From Novosphingobium malaysiense (lineage in GTDB: Bacteria; Pseudomonadota; Alphaproteobacteria; Sphingomonadales; Sphingomonadaceae), in contig NZ_JTDI01000003.1 in the NCBI RefSeq assembly GCF_000802225.1, forward strand, positions 930,001 to 994,000: a stretch of DNA of 64,000 bases, in the 5' to 3' direction. The stretch's first letter is position 1. Each line of letters starts with the position of its first letter. The translations under genes were made by a program, and so were the position numbers. Under the pieces are notes generated by a model. The model saw only the letters and a list, made by a program, of their open reading frames with translations. It searched no databases and was not told the origin of the DNA. This document shows positions 41,264-50,539 of the stretch, piece by piece.

Positions 41264-42568
41264 ATGACCAAGCCGCGCCTGCTGGCACTCGCAGCCGCAC
41301 TCGCACTGATGCCGGGTATGGCTTTCGCTCAGGACGGGCAACTCGATGTCGCCAATAGCGGCGACACGGCCTGGCTGCTCGCCAGCTCCGCACTTGTCAT
41401 GCTCATGGCGATGCCAGGCCTTTCGCTGTTCTACGGCGGCCTCGTTCGGACGAAGAACTTCCTGTCCGTACTCGTGCAATGCGGCGCTATCGCAGCGGTC
41501 GCATCGCTTGTCTGGATCGTGGTCGGCTATACGCTGAGCTTCGGCGATGTGACGAACGGCTGGCTCGGCGGCGGCAACGCGTGGATGCTGATCACGCTCG
41601 GCAACGTGCGCACAAGCACCACCGTGCCCGAAAGCGCCTTCGTCCTGTTCCAGATGACCTTCGCCGCGATCACCCCCGCGCTCATGGCCGGCGCCTGGGT
41701 CGACCGCGCCCGCTTTGGCTGGGTGATCACCTTCTGCGCGCTGTGGAGCCTCGTGGTCTATGCCCCGGTCACCCACTGGATCTGGGGCGGCGGCTGGCTG
41801 TCCGCCGGTGTCGGCACGCTCGACTGGGCCGGCGGCATCGTCATCCACACGACCGCCGGTGTCTCCGCGCTGGTGGTTGCGATCATGCTCGGCAAGCGCA
41901 AGGGTTTCCCGCAGACGCTGATGCTGCCGCACAGCCCTGCCCTCACCATGGCCGGCGCCGCGCTGTTGTGGGTCGGCTGGTTCGGTTTCAATGGCGGTTC
42001 GGCCCTGCATGCAAACGACGATGCCGCCGCGGCCATCATCGCCACCCATGCCGCTGCGGCCACGGCCGCGATGGTCTGGTTACTCGTCGAACGCATCATG
42101 GTCGGCAAGCCCACCAGCGTCGGCTTCGCGACCGGCGCGATCGCCGGCCTCGCCACGGTGACGCCGGCCGCCGGTTTCATCTCTCCCGGCGCTGCGATCG
42201 TGTTCGGCGCGGCGGGCGCCGTCGTCTGCTATTTCGCGATCCAGCTGGTGAAGCAGAAGCTCAAGATCGACGATTCGCTCGACGTCTTCGCCGTCCACGG
42301 CGTCGGCGGCATGCTCGGTTCTGTCCTTCTGGGCATCTTCATGTCCGCCAGCCTTGGCGGCGTGGGTTACGCGGATGGCATGAACATGGTCGCGCAGACC
42401 TTCGCGCAGCTTGTCGGCGTGGGGATCACGATCGTCTGGTCGGTGATCGCCTCGGTCATTCTCGCCCTGATGGCCTCGATGCTCTTCCCGATGCGTGTCA
42501 GCGAAGACGCGGAGCGCGAGGGCCTCGACATAACCAGCCACGGCGAGCGGGCCTGGGAATTCGATTGA
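41264..42568 (+). CDS. amtB: Ammonium transporter AmtB
   Basis: 434 residues from ATG 41264 (after AAGGGGGAAC), with signal peptide (LLALAAALALMPGMAFA) and 11 membrane helices. Ammonium-channel features include DWAGGIVIHTTAGVSALV and FAVHGVGGMLGSVLLGIF, which carry the twin pore histidines. No glnK precedes it, unlike many amtB loci; PII control would need an unlinked gene. Confidence 0.95.
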   Translation: MTKPRLLALAAALALMPGMAFAQDGQLDVANSGDTAWLLASSALVMLMAMPGLSLFYGGLVRTKNFLSVLVQCGAIAAVASLVWIVVGYTLSFGDVTNGWLGGGNAWMLITLGNVRTSTTVPESAFVLFQMTFAAITPALMAGAWVDRARFGWVITFCALWSLVVYAPVTHWIWGGGWLSAGVGTLDWAGGIVIHTTAGVSALVVAIMLGKRKGFPQTLMLPHSPALTMAGAALLWVGWFGFNGGSALHANDDAAAAIIATHAAAATAAMVWLLVERIMVGKPTSVGFATGAIAGLATVTPAAGFISPGAAIVFGAAGAVVCYFAIQLVKQKLKIDDSLDVFAVHGVGGMLGSVLLGIFMSASLGGVGYADGMNMVAQTFAQLVGVGITIVWSVIASVILALMASMLFPMRVSEDAEREGLDITSHGERAWEFD

Positions 42569-42599
42569 CAAGAACCCGGTAGCAGCGGGAGATCGCGTC

Positions 42600-43118
42600 A
42601 TGACAGGCGATCTCCCGCTCTTCGGTCAGGCCATCAGGCGTTCCTTCACGATGAGGGGCCGCGCCCGCCGCACCGAGGTGATCGTCTACATCGTCGTCTC
42701 GCAACTCCTGGCCGCAAGTCTGGCCGCGCTGGCCGGACCGTTCCTCACCGACGAAACCGTTACCTGGGTCCGCTTCGCAGCGACCACGCTGGCGATCATT
42801 CCGGTCTTCACCCTATCGGCAAGGCGCCTTCACGACTTCGGGCTCAGCGGCAGGTGGACCGTTCTGCTGGTGCTGGTGGTAGCGAGAAGCCTTGGCCTCG
42901 AACTAGTCGCGCTCCTGGGAGGCTGGGATGCCCGGGCGATGATCGAAGCGCCGCTTTCCTATGTCGACTGGCTGCTTTTCCTGCCCTTCGCATGGCTTTA
43001 CATCGCCCTGCTGATCGTACCGGGCAAGAAGGGGCCGAACCGCTACGGCCCCGATCCGCGCAGCAGTGACACCGAAAACGAAACGGCCGGTCCGGGTAGT
43101 CCCGAACCGGCCGCCTGA
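42600..43118 (+). CDS. DUF805 family membrane protein
   Basis: 172 residues with three to four hydrophobic helices and the DUF805 motif LSARRLHDFGLSGRW. Family function unknown. Ribosome site GCGGGAG precedes ATG 42600, 31 bases after amtB. Confidence 0.88.
   Translation: MTGDLPLFGQAIRRSFTMRGRARRTEVIVYIVVSQLLAASLAALAGPFLTDETVTWVRFAATTLAIIPVFTLSARRLHDFGLSGRWTVLLVLVVARSLGLELVALLGGWDARAMIEAPLSYVDWLLFLPFAWLYIALLIVPGKKGPNRYGPDPRSSDTENETAGPGSPEPAA
43084..43113. terminator. Hairpin between convergent DUF805 and nitronate monooxygenase genes
   Basis: CGGCCGGTCCGGG pairs with CCCGAACCGGCCG (one mismatch) around TAGT. It overlaps the end of the DUF805 gene and lies 26 bases from the end of the opposite gene. 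No T run; possibly a bidirectional terminator. Confidence 0.4.
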
Positions 43119-43138
43119 AACGCTCTGCGCTGAACCGA

Positions 43139-44545
43139 TCAGTCGCCCGTCAGGATGCGGTCGACCAGTTCCTTGACCGTCGGCGTGAAGCCGTTGGAAT
43201 AAAACGGATCCTGCTTGAACTTGTAGGCCGCGTGGCCCGCAAACATCAGGTTCTTGTCGACCGGGCCCCCGTGGGCGATGTCCTGCAGGGTCTTCTGGAT
43301 GCAGAAGCTGCGCGGATCGGCAAGGCGACCGGTCGTGTAGTCGTCATGGTCCTTCCACGAAGAAAAACCGCAGTGCGAGAGACAGCCCATGCAGTCTGCC
43401 TGGTCCTGGCGGATCTCGTCGCGCTCTTCGGGCGAGACGAAGATGATCGTATCGTCGGGCGTGCGCAGCCCGTCGGTGTAGCCCTGCGCAGACCATGCCC
43501 GCGCGCGCTCGAGATCCTTGGGCGTGACCCAGAAGTTCTTGCCCTTCACGCCGACGTCGAGCCGCACGGTGTGCTCTCCGGCCTCCACCTTGGAATAGGG
43601 AATCTGCCGGTCCGAGCGTGCTTCCAGATTGCGCAGGAACGAGTTGCGCACGGCCGAGGAGTAGAATCCCGTCGGCGAGAAGCGGTGCAGCAGCACGTCG
43701 CCGGGCTCGAGGTTGCGCAGTTCGTCCTTCCAATCCTGCGGGATCGGGCTTTCCTTGGTCAGCAGCGGACGGGTGCCGAACTGGAAGGCGATGTTGCCCA
43801 GTTCCGGATTGTCGATCCACTCGTCCCAGTCGCGCAGGTACCAGACGCCGCCGGCCATCACGATCGGCACCTCGTCGGAAATGCCTTCCTTGCGCATCAC
43901 CTCGCGCAGCGCCTTGACCCGCGGATAGGGATCTTCCGGCTTGAGCGGGTCCTCGGCATTGGACAGGCCGTTGTGGCCGCCGGCCAGCCAGGGATCCTCG
44001 TACACCACGGCCCCCATCAGTTCGGAGACCTTGTGATAGGCCCGCTTCCACAGGGCGCGGAACGCACGGCCCGAGCTGACGATGGGCAGGTAGTTGACGT
44101 TGAAGCGCGCCGCAATCTCGGAAAGCCGGTAGGGCATGCCCGCGCCGCAGGTTACCCCGGTGACCAGGCCCTTGGTCCGTTCCAGAATGCCCTCGAGCAC
44201 CTGCTGCGCGCCGCCCATTTCCCACAGCACATTGATGTTGATGGCGCCCTGCCCGCCAGAAATGTCATAGGCCCGACGCACCTGTTCCACGCCGCCGTCG
44301 ATGGCGTACTGGATCAGTTCCTCGTGGCGCTCCTTGCGGGTAAGCGCCTTATAGACCTGCGGGATGATCTTGCCTTCGGCATCGTAGCTGTCGGCGTTGA
44401 CGGCACTGACCGTGCCGATACCGCCGGCCGCCGCCCAGGCGCCGGAACTCATGTGGTTGGTCGCCGACACACCCTTGCCGCCCTCGATCAGCGGCCAGAC
44501 TTCCCGGCCACCGTAGACAATCGGCTTGAGACCCTTGAAACTCAT
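43139..44545 (-). CDS. Nitronate monooxygenase / 2-nitropropane dioxygenase family
   Basis: 468 residues, a TIM-barrel FMN enzyme family oxidising nitronates. Segments typical of the family: MSSGAWAAAGGIGTVSA at the N-terminus, GVTCGAGMPYRLSE, PIVMAGGVWYLRDWDEW and FQFGTRPLLTKES. It is longer than bacterial class I NMOs (about 350), with a Cys-containing C-terminal region (DCMGCLSHCGFSSW). Those cysteines could bind metal or an Fe-S cluster. Substrate unknown. Confidence 0.82.
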   Translation of the reverse strand: MSFKGLKPIVYGGREVWPLIEGGKGVSATNHMSSGAWAAAGGIGTVSAVNADSYDAEGKIIPQVYKALTRKERHEELIQYAIDGGVEQVRRAYDISGGQGAININVLWEMGGAQQVLEGILERTKGLVTGVTCGAGMPYRLSEIAARFNVNYLPIVSSGRAFRALWKRAYHKVSELMGAVVYEDPWLAGGHNGLSNAEDPLKPEDPYPRVKALREVMRKEGISDEVPIVMAGGVWYLRDWDEWIDNPELGNIAFQFGTRPLLTKESPIPQDWKDELRNLEPGDVLLHRFSPTGFYSSAVRNSFLRNLEARSDRQIPYSKVEAGEHTVRLDVGVKGKNFWVTPKDLERARAWSAQGYTDGLRTPDDTIIFVSPEERDEIRQDQADCMGCLSHCGFSSWKDHDDYTTGRLADPRSFCIQKTLQDIAHGGPVDKNLMFAGHAAYKFKQDPFYSNGFTPTVKELVDRILTGD

Positions 44546-44596
44546 ATTCCCTTACGTCTTTCCCCTGGCGATGCGCTGAACCGCTGCCCGTTGCTA

Positions 44597-45334
44597 TCAA
44601 TCCGCCTTCGTGTCGCTCGACACGCGGCAGGGTGTAATGTTTTCGGGCGCAGGACGCGCACCCACGGCTTCGAACTGCGCATAGTACCCTTGCAGTTCCG
44701 GCTTACGAACAAATTCCGTCAAACGAAAGCCCACGGCGCCCAATTCGCAGAAGAGAAGCGCTGGTGGAATACCATGCATATCGGTCGGCCGATCGACATC
44801 GACGACAATAACCCGTCCTCCCGGGCGGAGCGCCGGGCGCAACCGCCACAGGAAGGCGTAAGGCTCCGAAACCTCGTGATACATGTGGACCATGAAAATG
44901 CGGTCGAAACTGTCCCCCGGCAGCCTCGGATTGTCCTCGGTCCCGACCTTGATCGATACGTTTTCCAGCCCGTCGCGCATGACACGCTGGCCGAGACGCT
45001 CGGTGGCGGCCGGATTGATGTCCTCGGCGAGAACCCTGCCCTTCGGCCCCACCCTCTCGGCAAGCCGGACGGTATAGTAGCCCTCCCCCGCGCCGATGTC
45101 GGCCACGCTCATTCCCGGCTCGATATCGGCCAGATCCATGACGACCTTGGCTTCGTTGACACTGTCGCGCTGGACTTCGGAAGAAATCATGTTTTCCGCC
45201 GCTTCCGAAACCGGACGGTCCGCCACCGGAAAGTCTCGCGCGGAATCGGGCCTTCCGTCATCCGCGGGTTGCGGCTGACAGGCGCAGAGCGCCAGCGTCA
45301 AGGCAGCAAAAACGGGGCGTCGGGGCCGAAGCAT
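44597..45334 (-). CDS. Lipoprotein-anchored class I methyltransferase
   Basis: 245 residues from ATG 45334. Signal peptide with lipobox (LALCACQ), then a class I SAM-binding fold: VADIGAGEGYYTVRLAE (motif I) and GRVLAEDINPAA (motif II). Presumably periplasmic, which is odd for a SAM-dependent enzyme, since SAM is not normally available there. The family is widespread in proteobacteria; target unknown. Confidence 0.82.
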   Translation of the reverse strand: MLRPRRPVFAALTLALCACQPQPADDGRPDSARDFPVADRPVSEAAENMISSEVQRDSVNEAKVVMDLADIEPGMSVADIGAGEGYYTVRLAERVGPKGRVLAEDINPAATERLGQRVMRDGLENVSIKVGTEDNPRLPGDSFDRIFMVHMYHEVSEPYAFLWRLRPALRPGGRVIVVDVDRPTDMHGIPPALLFCELGAVGFRLTEFVRKPELQGYYAQFEAVGARPAPENITPCRVSSDTKAD

Positions 45335-45417
45335 GCGGCCCCTTAGCGTTTCGCCCGACACTTGGCAAAATCCTTGTTAGCAGGGTATCCGCAGGCGCGG
45401 TCCGGCCATGCCCAGGC

Positions 45418-46545
45418 TCAGTCGACGTCCTCCACCTCGACCTTCTCGCCGGTAACGCGCTGCGAGAGGGCCGCGGCCATGAACGCGTCGAGATCGCCGT
45501 CGAGCACATCGTCCGGAGAGGTCGAAACCACGCCCGTACGCAGGTCCTTCACCTGCTGGTACGGCTGCAACACGTAAGAGCGGATCTGGTGGCCCCAGCC
45601 GATGTCGCTCTTGCTGGCGTGCTCGGCACTGGCGGCTTCCTCGCGCTTGCGCATCTCTTCCTCGAACAGGCGCGACTTGAGCATGCCCATGGCGATTTCG
45701 CGGTTCTTGTGCTGCGAACGGTCGATCTGGCTGGCAACGACGATGCCGGACGGCTGGTGGGTAATGCGCACCGCCGAGTCCGTCGTGTTGACGTGCTGAC
45801 CGCCCGCACCCGAGGCGCGGTAGGTGTCGATCTTCAGATCGGCCGGGTTGATGTCGATCTCGAACGTGTCGTCGATCACCGGGTAGACCCAGACCGACGA
45901 GAAGCTGGTGTGGCGGCGCGCGGAGCTGTCGTAGGGGCTGATGCGCACGAGGCGGTGGACGCCGCTCTCGGTCTTGGCCCAGCCATAGGCGTTCTCGCCT
46001 TTGAGCAGCAGCGTGCAGCTCTTGATGCCCGCGGCTTCACCCGCGTGGTATTCGACCAGCTCGACCTTGTAGCCCTTGCGCTCGGCCCAGCGCGTGTACA
46101 TGCGCTGCAGCATCTCGGCCCAGTCCTGGCTTTCGGTACCGCCGGCGCCGGCGTGGACTTCCAGATAGGTGTCGTTGCCGTCCGCCTCGCCCGAAAGCAG
46201 CGCCTGCACCTTGTCGCGGTCGGCCCGCTCGGCCAGCGCTGCCAGTGTCGACAGGCCCTCCTGGACCGTCTCGTCGTCGTCTTCCGCCTCGCCGAGTTCG
46301 ACGAACTCGACAGCGTCAGCCATTTCGGCGCTGATCTCGTTAACCGCACCGATCGAGGCTTCGAGCCGGCGACGTTCCTTCATCACCGCCTCGGCTTCCT
46401 TGGGGTTGTCCCAAAGCGTCGGATCCTCGACGCGCGCATTCAGCTCGTCGAACCGGCGCAGCGCCCGCTCCCAGTCGAGCGATTTGCGCACCAGCGCGAG
46501 GGCCTTTTCGATGCGGTCAATATGGGCCTGACCTTCGGCGCGCAT
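45418..46545 (-). CDS. prfB: Peptide chain release factor 2
   Basis: 375 residues from ATG 46545 (MRAEGQAHIDRIEKAL). Releases peptides at UGA and UAA. GGQ motif at ASGAGGQHVNTTDSA. A single continuous frame: the programmed +1 frameshift of E. coli prfB is absent, as usual in alphaproteobacteria. Confidence 0.95.
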   Translation of the reverse strand: MRAEGQAHIDRIEKALALVRKSLDWERALRRFDELNARVEDPTLWDNPKEAEAVMKERRRLEASIGAVNEISAEMADAVEFVELGEAEDDDETVQEGLSTLAALAERADRDKVQALLSGEADGNDTYLEVHAGAGGTESQDWAEMLQRMYTRWAERKGYKVELVEYHAGEAAGIKSCTLLLKGENAYGWAKTESGVHRLVRISPYDSSARRHTSFSSVWVYPVIDDTFEIDINPADLKIDTYRASGAGGQHVNTTDSAVRITHQPSGIVVASQIDRSQHKNREIAMGMLKSRLFEEEMRKREEAASAEHASKSDIGWGHQIRSYVLQPYQQVKDLRTGVVSTSPDDVLDGDLDAFMAAALSQRVTGEKVEVEDVD

Positions 46546-46676
46546 GACAAGAACTCCAATCAAGCAGGGCCACCCTGCGACGCCCGCTCAAACGGGATCG
46601 CGCGGAGACGGTTCCGTGCGGAAAGCGACGCCCTTACCCGGCAAGCCCGGTCCGTTTCAAGAGCGACCGCGAGAGA

Positions 46677-47222
46677 TCAGCGTTTGGCGGCGAGCTTCTT
46701 CACCGCTGCGAGCGTGAGTTTGACGTGGTCGCGATAGTCCATGTCCGAATGAACGAGCGTGATAGTGCCATCCTGGGCGATCACGTAACTGGTGCGCTTG
46801 GTCATGTTCGCAGGCGCTCCCGGGTGCGTAAGTGCGACGTCGTACCCCTTGACGATCTGCGGGGTCGCGACGCCCACCGCGAACTTGTCGCGGCAGGCCT
46901 CGGTTGAAAACTTCTGCAGCGTCGGCAGGTCATCTACCGAGAGGCCTATCACCGTCGCTCCAAGCGCGGCGAAGTCGTCGGTCGCCTCGGCAAAGGCATG
47001 CGCCTCCGCCGTGCAGCCCTGGGTGAAGGCCTTGGGATAGAAATAGACTACCACTGGCCCTTGCCGCAACGCGTTGCGCAGGCTGAAGCGCTTGGCTTTC
47101 CCGGCGAGCGCGACCGACGTACGGAACATCGGCGCCTTGGTCCCGACGGGGAGATCGGCAAAAGCTGTGGCTGGCAGCATCAGGGCTGCCAGAGCTACGA
47201 TAGTGGTCGGCAAATTGCGCAT
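46677..47222 (-). CDS. Exported peroxiredoxin (AhpC/TSA-Bcp type)
   Basis: 181 residues with signal peptide (TTIVALAALMLPATAFA). Peroxidatic cysteine in YFYPKAFTQGCTAEAH. The usual Bcp resolving cysteine five residues later is missing, but another Cys occurs in TEACRDKF. Probably a periplasmic peroxide-reducing protein. Confidence 0.88.
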   Translation of the reverse strand: MRNLPTTIVALAALMLPATAFADLPVGTKAPMFRTSVALAGKAKRFSLRNALRQGPVVVYFYPKAFTQGCTAEAHAFAEATDDFAALGATVIGLSVDDLPTLQKFSTEACRDKFAVGVATPQIVKGYDVALTHPGAPANMTKRTSYVIAQDGTITLVHSDMDYRDHVKLTLAAVKKLAAKR

Positions 47223-47274
47223 GGAAGCAATCTGGACCGGCCGGAACCCGTTGTCCAGCCGGTCGCGGAGGCCG

Positions 47275-47505
47275 TTATTCGATATAACCGAGAACGGTGC
47301 CCACTTCGTAGGTCTCGCCGGTCTGGGCGACGATCTTGAGAGTGCCGCTGGCGGGCGCTTCTACTTCGTTCGTCGACTTGTCAGCCTCGAGCGAAAACAG
47401 CGGCTGGCCTTCGGTCACCTGGTCGCCGTCCTTGGCAAGCCATTCGGCGACCTGGCCCTCTTGCATCGAGAAACCGATTTTCGGGAGCAGGATTTCAACG
47501 GCCAT
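47275..47505 (-). CDS. Free-standing lipoyl/biotinyl carrier domain
   Basis: 76 residues comprising only a lipoyl-attachment domain (MAVEILLPKIGFSMQEG...), with the modified lysine in LEADKSTNEVEAPASG. Normal lipoyl domains are part of 2-oxoacid dehydrogenase E2 or glycine cleavage H. A stand-alone E2-type domain may act as a swinging arm for an unlinked dehydrogenase. Separated from the LuxC-like gene by 216 noncoding bases, so linkage to it is unproven. Confidence 0.88.
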   Translation of the reverse strand: MAVEILLPKIGFSMQEGQVAEWLAKDGDQVTEGQPLFSLEADKSTNEVEAPASGTLKIVAQTGETYEVGTVLGYIE

Positions 47506-47721
47506 GGTACTTATTTATCCTCCATCGGTCGGCGGCCGCTGACACAGGTCGTCCCGCGCACGCGCCGCCACATTGCCCGGTGATGCCTAGCGCAACAGAT
47601 GATGCAAGCAAGACTTTGCCGCCGGTGACGCTTTCACACGAAACCATTTCGTAGGGGCGATGGAATAAGGGCGCAATATCCCCTCCATGCGGGCCTGGGG
47701 GCGGAACGCGCCGCGAATGCA

Positions 47722-49152
47722 TTACCTCGGGGCCGCTGGTTCCACGCCATCCTCGTGCGCCATCCAATGCACGAAGCGGTGCAGCGGATACATTGCATCG
47801 TGCGGATTGCCGATCGTCGATGGCCCCGCCTCGCCCAGGTGGACGATCCGCTGCGCGCCGCCGGCGGCTAGCCGGTCGCGGTAGTCGGCCATGCGGTCGA
47901 AGGGGTAGAATCCCACCGTCTGGGTCGCCACGTTGATCCACTTCACGGCATCGTCGAGGCTGTCGACCCGCACCACATTGGCCGTCTTGTTGATCGGATG
48001 GAAATCGACCGGCTCGTCCGAACGCACGACCAGACCTTTGCCGTCGGTCTTGCCCCAGACGCCGAATTCGTCGTCCATCATCACCATCATCTCGACCGCC
48101 TCGCGCATGTCCTGATCGAGCTTGCGTACGTCGCCGCTTTCGGCGGCGCGGCGGGCGATGTGGAAGTGCAGCCGCTCGCAGAAACGATCAACGTCTTCCT
48201 GGGGTCCTTCCACGAACTGATAGCGGCTGGCGACGCAGGCCTCCTGGTTCAGCGTCATGACGTCAGCCGAACACAAGTCCGCCACCTGGTCGAGCGTCTC
48301 GTCATTCACCAGGGCTTCCTTGCCCACCATCGAGATCGAGGTCTTGGGATCGAAAGAGACAAGCTGGAAACCCGGCATCAGGTACTTGATGACATTGTTG
48401 ATTGCATCGCCGCCGCCCCAAGCCACGATCTTGTCGAAGTACTGCGGGCGGTAAAGCACGCGTTCGGTCGCATCGTCGCCGCCGCGCCAGTAGGCTGCGG
48501 ACATCGACTTCACCACCGGATGCTCCGGGTCCAGGTCAGCCATGGTGCGCAGGATCGCGACCATGGTGAAAGGATCGGCGCTGGGCATCTTGAACAGGTT
48601 GATCGCCTTGACCAGCGCGCCCTGCGCGATCGACTGCACTGCAACCCCCGGCGAATTGCCGGGCATGACGTGGATGAGACGCGGGGCAAAGGCGCGCACG
48701 AAGCTCTTGCGCCCGGTGAAGTCGGACTTGGGCACCCACATGTCGAGCGCGCGCGGATCGGGGAAGTTCTGCTCCAGCACGGCGGTGAGCACCCGCTTAT
48801 CGAGATAGGAGACAGCATGGCGGATGGTGTTTTCCACCACGGCACGCGGCAGGATGTGATGCGTGCACATCCGCTCGATGCATTCCTGCATGTAGGGGTT
48901 GTCGCTGGCGAGCATGCGCTGACCGGATTCGACGAGGAAATCCATGATCTCGGCCGTCGGCACATTGAGCAGCGGGGGGACTTCGGTGCGCGGCGGCACG
49001 ACCCTGTCGAACGGCACCTTGGGCGTGGCGAAGGTCACGCCCAGGTCGCGCGACTTCTGGATCACGTCGCTGCCGTGGAGCACTTCGCCGCGCAGGAAGA
49101 AGGGAGCGGAAACGGCCGCTTCGGCCGGGTTGATCTCGGTTATCGTGTTCAT
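47722..49152 (-). CDS. luxC: LuxC-like acyl-CoA / acyl-enzyme reductase
   Basis: 476 residues. LuxC-family NADPH-dependent reductase producing an aldehyde from an acyl-CoA or acyl-enzyme. The catalytic cysteine lies in MTLNQEACVASRYQF, and the nucleotide-binding portion in HVMPGNSPGVAVQSIAQG. Start ATG overlaps the stop of the LuxE-like gene (ATGA). Third gene of a luxE-luxE-luxC operon without luxAB. Conserved across aquatic alphaproteobacteria where its physiological substrate is unclear. Confidence 0.88.
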   Translation of the reverse strand: MNTITEINPAEAAVSAPFFLRGEVLHGSDVIQKSRDLGVTFATPKVPFDRVVPPRTEVPPLLNVPTAEIMDFLVESGQRMLASDNPYMQECIERMCTHHILPRAVVENTIRHAVSYLDKRVLTAVLEQNFPDPRALDMWVPKSDFTGRKSFVRAFAPRLIHVMPGNSPGVAVQSIAQGALVKAINLFKMPSADPFTMVAILRTMADLDPEHPVVKSMSAAYWRGGDDATERVLYRPQYFDKIVAWGGGDAINNVIKYLMPGFQLVSFDPKTSISMVGKEALVNDETLDQVADLCSADVMTLNQEACVASRYQFVEGPQEDVDRFCERLHFHIARRAAESGDVRKLDQDMREAVEMMVMMDDEFGVWGKTDGKGLVVRSDEPVDFHPINKTANVVRVDSLDDAVKWINVATQTVGFYPFDRMADYRDRLAAGGAQRIVHLGEAGPSTIGNPHDAMYPLHRFVHWMAHEDGVEPAAPR

Positions 49153-50519
49153 GACATGCCTCTCACGTAAGCATCTACGGTTCCCGCGCAGCCGATCTTA
49201 TCGTCGCCCTCGATATCCGAATAGCGATAGATGTCGTCGCGGATGGATGGTGACCTGGCGCCGCAGGCGCACGGTTCGTAGTCGACGTGAACGTGGTCGC
49301 CGGAGATCACTCCGCCCCAGCGCCCGTCCAGAGAGAGATCGAAGAAGGCAGCCCTCCCCTCGACCTGCCCCCTGCCGGCGCCGTCGAGCAGCGCATCGCC
49401 GGCCTTGTCCAGCGGCAGGATCACGACCCACGGCGGCACGTGGTAGCGCCCCCCTTCCTTGCAGCGCGCAAAGCCGGTGTTGAGCTCCTGCATGCCATAC
49501 ATCTGGTAGATGTAGTCGGGCTGCAGATTGAAAGTCTCGAACACGAACTCGCGATAATCCGGCGGCAGTTGCGCCCGCTTGAGACCGCCGCCGAGGTAGA
49601 TGGCATTCTCGGGATGGAAGTCCTTGCCCGAATAGCCACGCTCGCGAACCTTCACCGCGAAGGGATATAGCGCGCCCCACATGCCGGTGATGTAAAGCCG
49701 CTTGTCGCGCTTCGCGATAATGTCGTCCACCGCGCCTTCCTGCGCCCGGTCCAGCGCTTCCTGTCGGGTCCGCGCTTCCTCTTCATAGGCCGCAACCTCA
49801 TCGGGCCGGGCCGTGCCCTCGGCGATGGCCTTGCGCAGCAGCACCATCTTCGTAAGGGAGCCAATGGTGACAGGCGGAATTCCCGACTGGAAGCGCGGGG
49901 CCTCCGGGTCGACGAAGGCTTTCATCATTGCCTGCCCATTCGCGACGTTTCGCGGCGTATAGGCGACGGCGCTGGCGGGGCCGGCCGGCGTTCGCATATC
50001 GCCCGCCCTGATGCTCGAGCCCCACTGCACGGCCGCGACCGAATCCCTGCAGATGTGATCGAAGTCTGCCTGCGAGGCCACCAGCATCGCAGATTTGCCT
50101 GTCGTCCCGCTGGAGCACGAAACGAAAAGCCCCGCCTTGCCGCATGCCTCGACCCAACCGTCGATATCGGTCACACCCGTCAAGTCCACCCCGTCGGTTG
50201 GGTAGGCCGAGACTGTGCCGAGCCATTTCGTGAGCTTGTCCCACTTGCCTGCGAAGAGAAAGCTTTCGGGGTAGGACTTGTAGGCCGTGTGCGGCAACAA
50301 CAAGGGCACCGCGTCTGCAAGCGACCGGATCTCGGTTATTCCCGCTTCCTTCGCTCGGAAACCGACCACCTTGATGCGGCCGAGGCGCCCCAGGAGCCGT
50401 TCGTTCATTGCCGCGACCTGCGCCTCGTGCACGTCGGCGAAGGCGTAGTCATAACAATCTTCCCGCCCCAGCGCGGACAGGAGATTTTCGACATGCGTTT
50501 CCGTGAGGGTACCGTCCAT
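49149..50519 (-). CDS. luxE: LuxE-like acyl-protein synthetase, copy 2 (operon order)
   Basis: 456 residues from ATG 50519, preceded by GGAAGAGGAAG (an alternative GTG at 50543 overlaps the upstream stop but lacks such a site). ANL-type adenylating fold with the ATP loop SCSSGTTGKSAMLVAS. Cys-rich segment near the C-terminus (EPCACGARSPS). By eye about 50 of 80 residues match the upstream paralogue in the LLPHTAYKSYPES to SCSSGTTGKS region. Should activate a carboxylate and pass it to LuxC. Confidence 0.85.
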   Translation of the reverse strand: MDGTLTETHVENLLSALGREDCYDYAFADVHEAQVAAMNERLLGRLGRIKVVGFRAKEAGITEIRSLADAVPLLLPHTAYKSYPESFLFAGKWDKLTKWLGTVSAYPTDGVDLTGVTDIDGWVEACGKAGLFVSCSSGTTGKSAMLVASQADFDHICRDSVAAVQWGSSIRAGDMRTPAGPASAVAYTPRNVANGQAMMKAFVDPEAPRFQSGIPPVTIGSLTKMVLLRKAIAEGTARPDEVAAYEEEARTRQEALDRAQEGAVDDIIAKRDKRLYITGMWGALYPFAVKVRERGYSGKDFHPENAIYLGGGLKRAQLPPDYREFVFETFNLQPDYIYQMYGMQELNTGFARCKEGGRYHVPPWVVILPLDKAGDALLDGAGRGQVEGRAAFFDLSLDGRWGGVISGDHVHVDYEPCACGARSPSIRDDIYRYSDIEGDDKIGCAGTVDAYVRGMS

Positions 50520-50539
50520 GTGTTCTTCCTCTTCCGTAA

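Noticed and set aside
45418..46563. Programmed frameshift in prfB
   Set aside because: The gene is in one continuous frame without an early in-frame stop.
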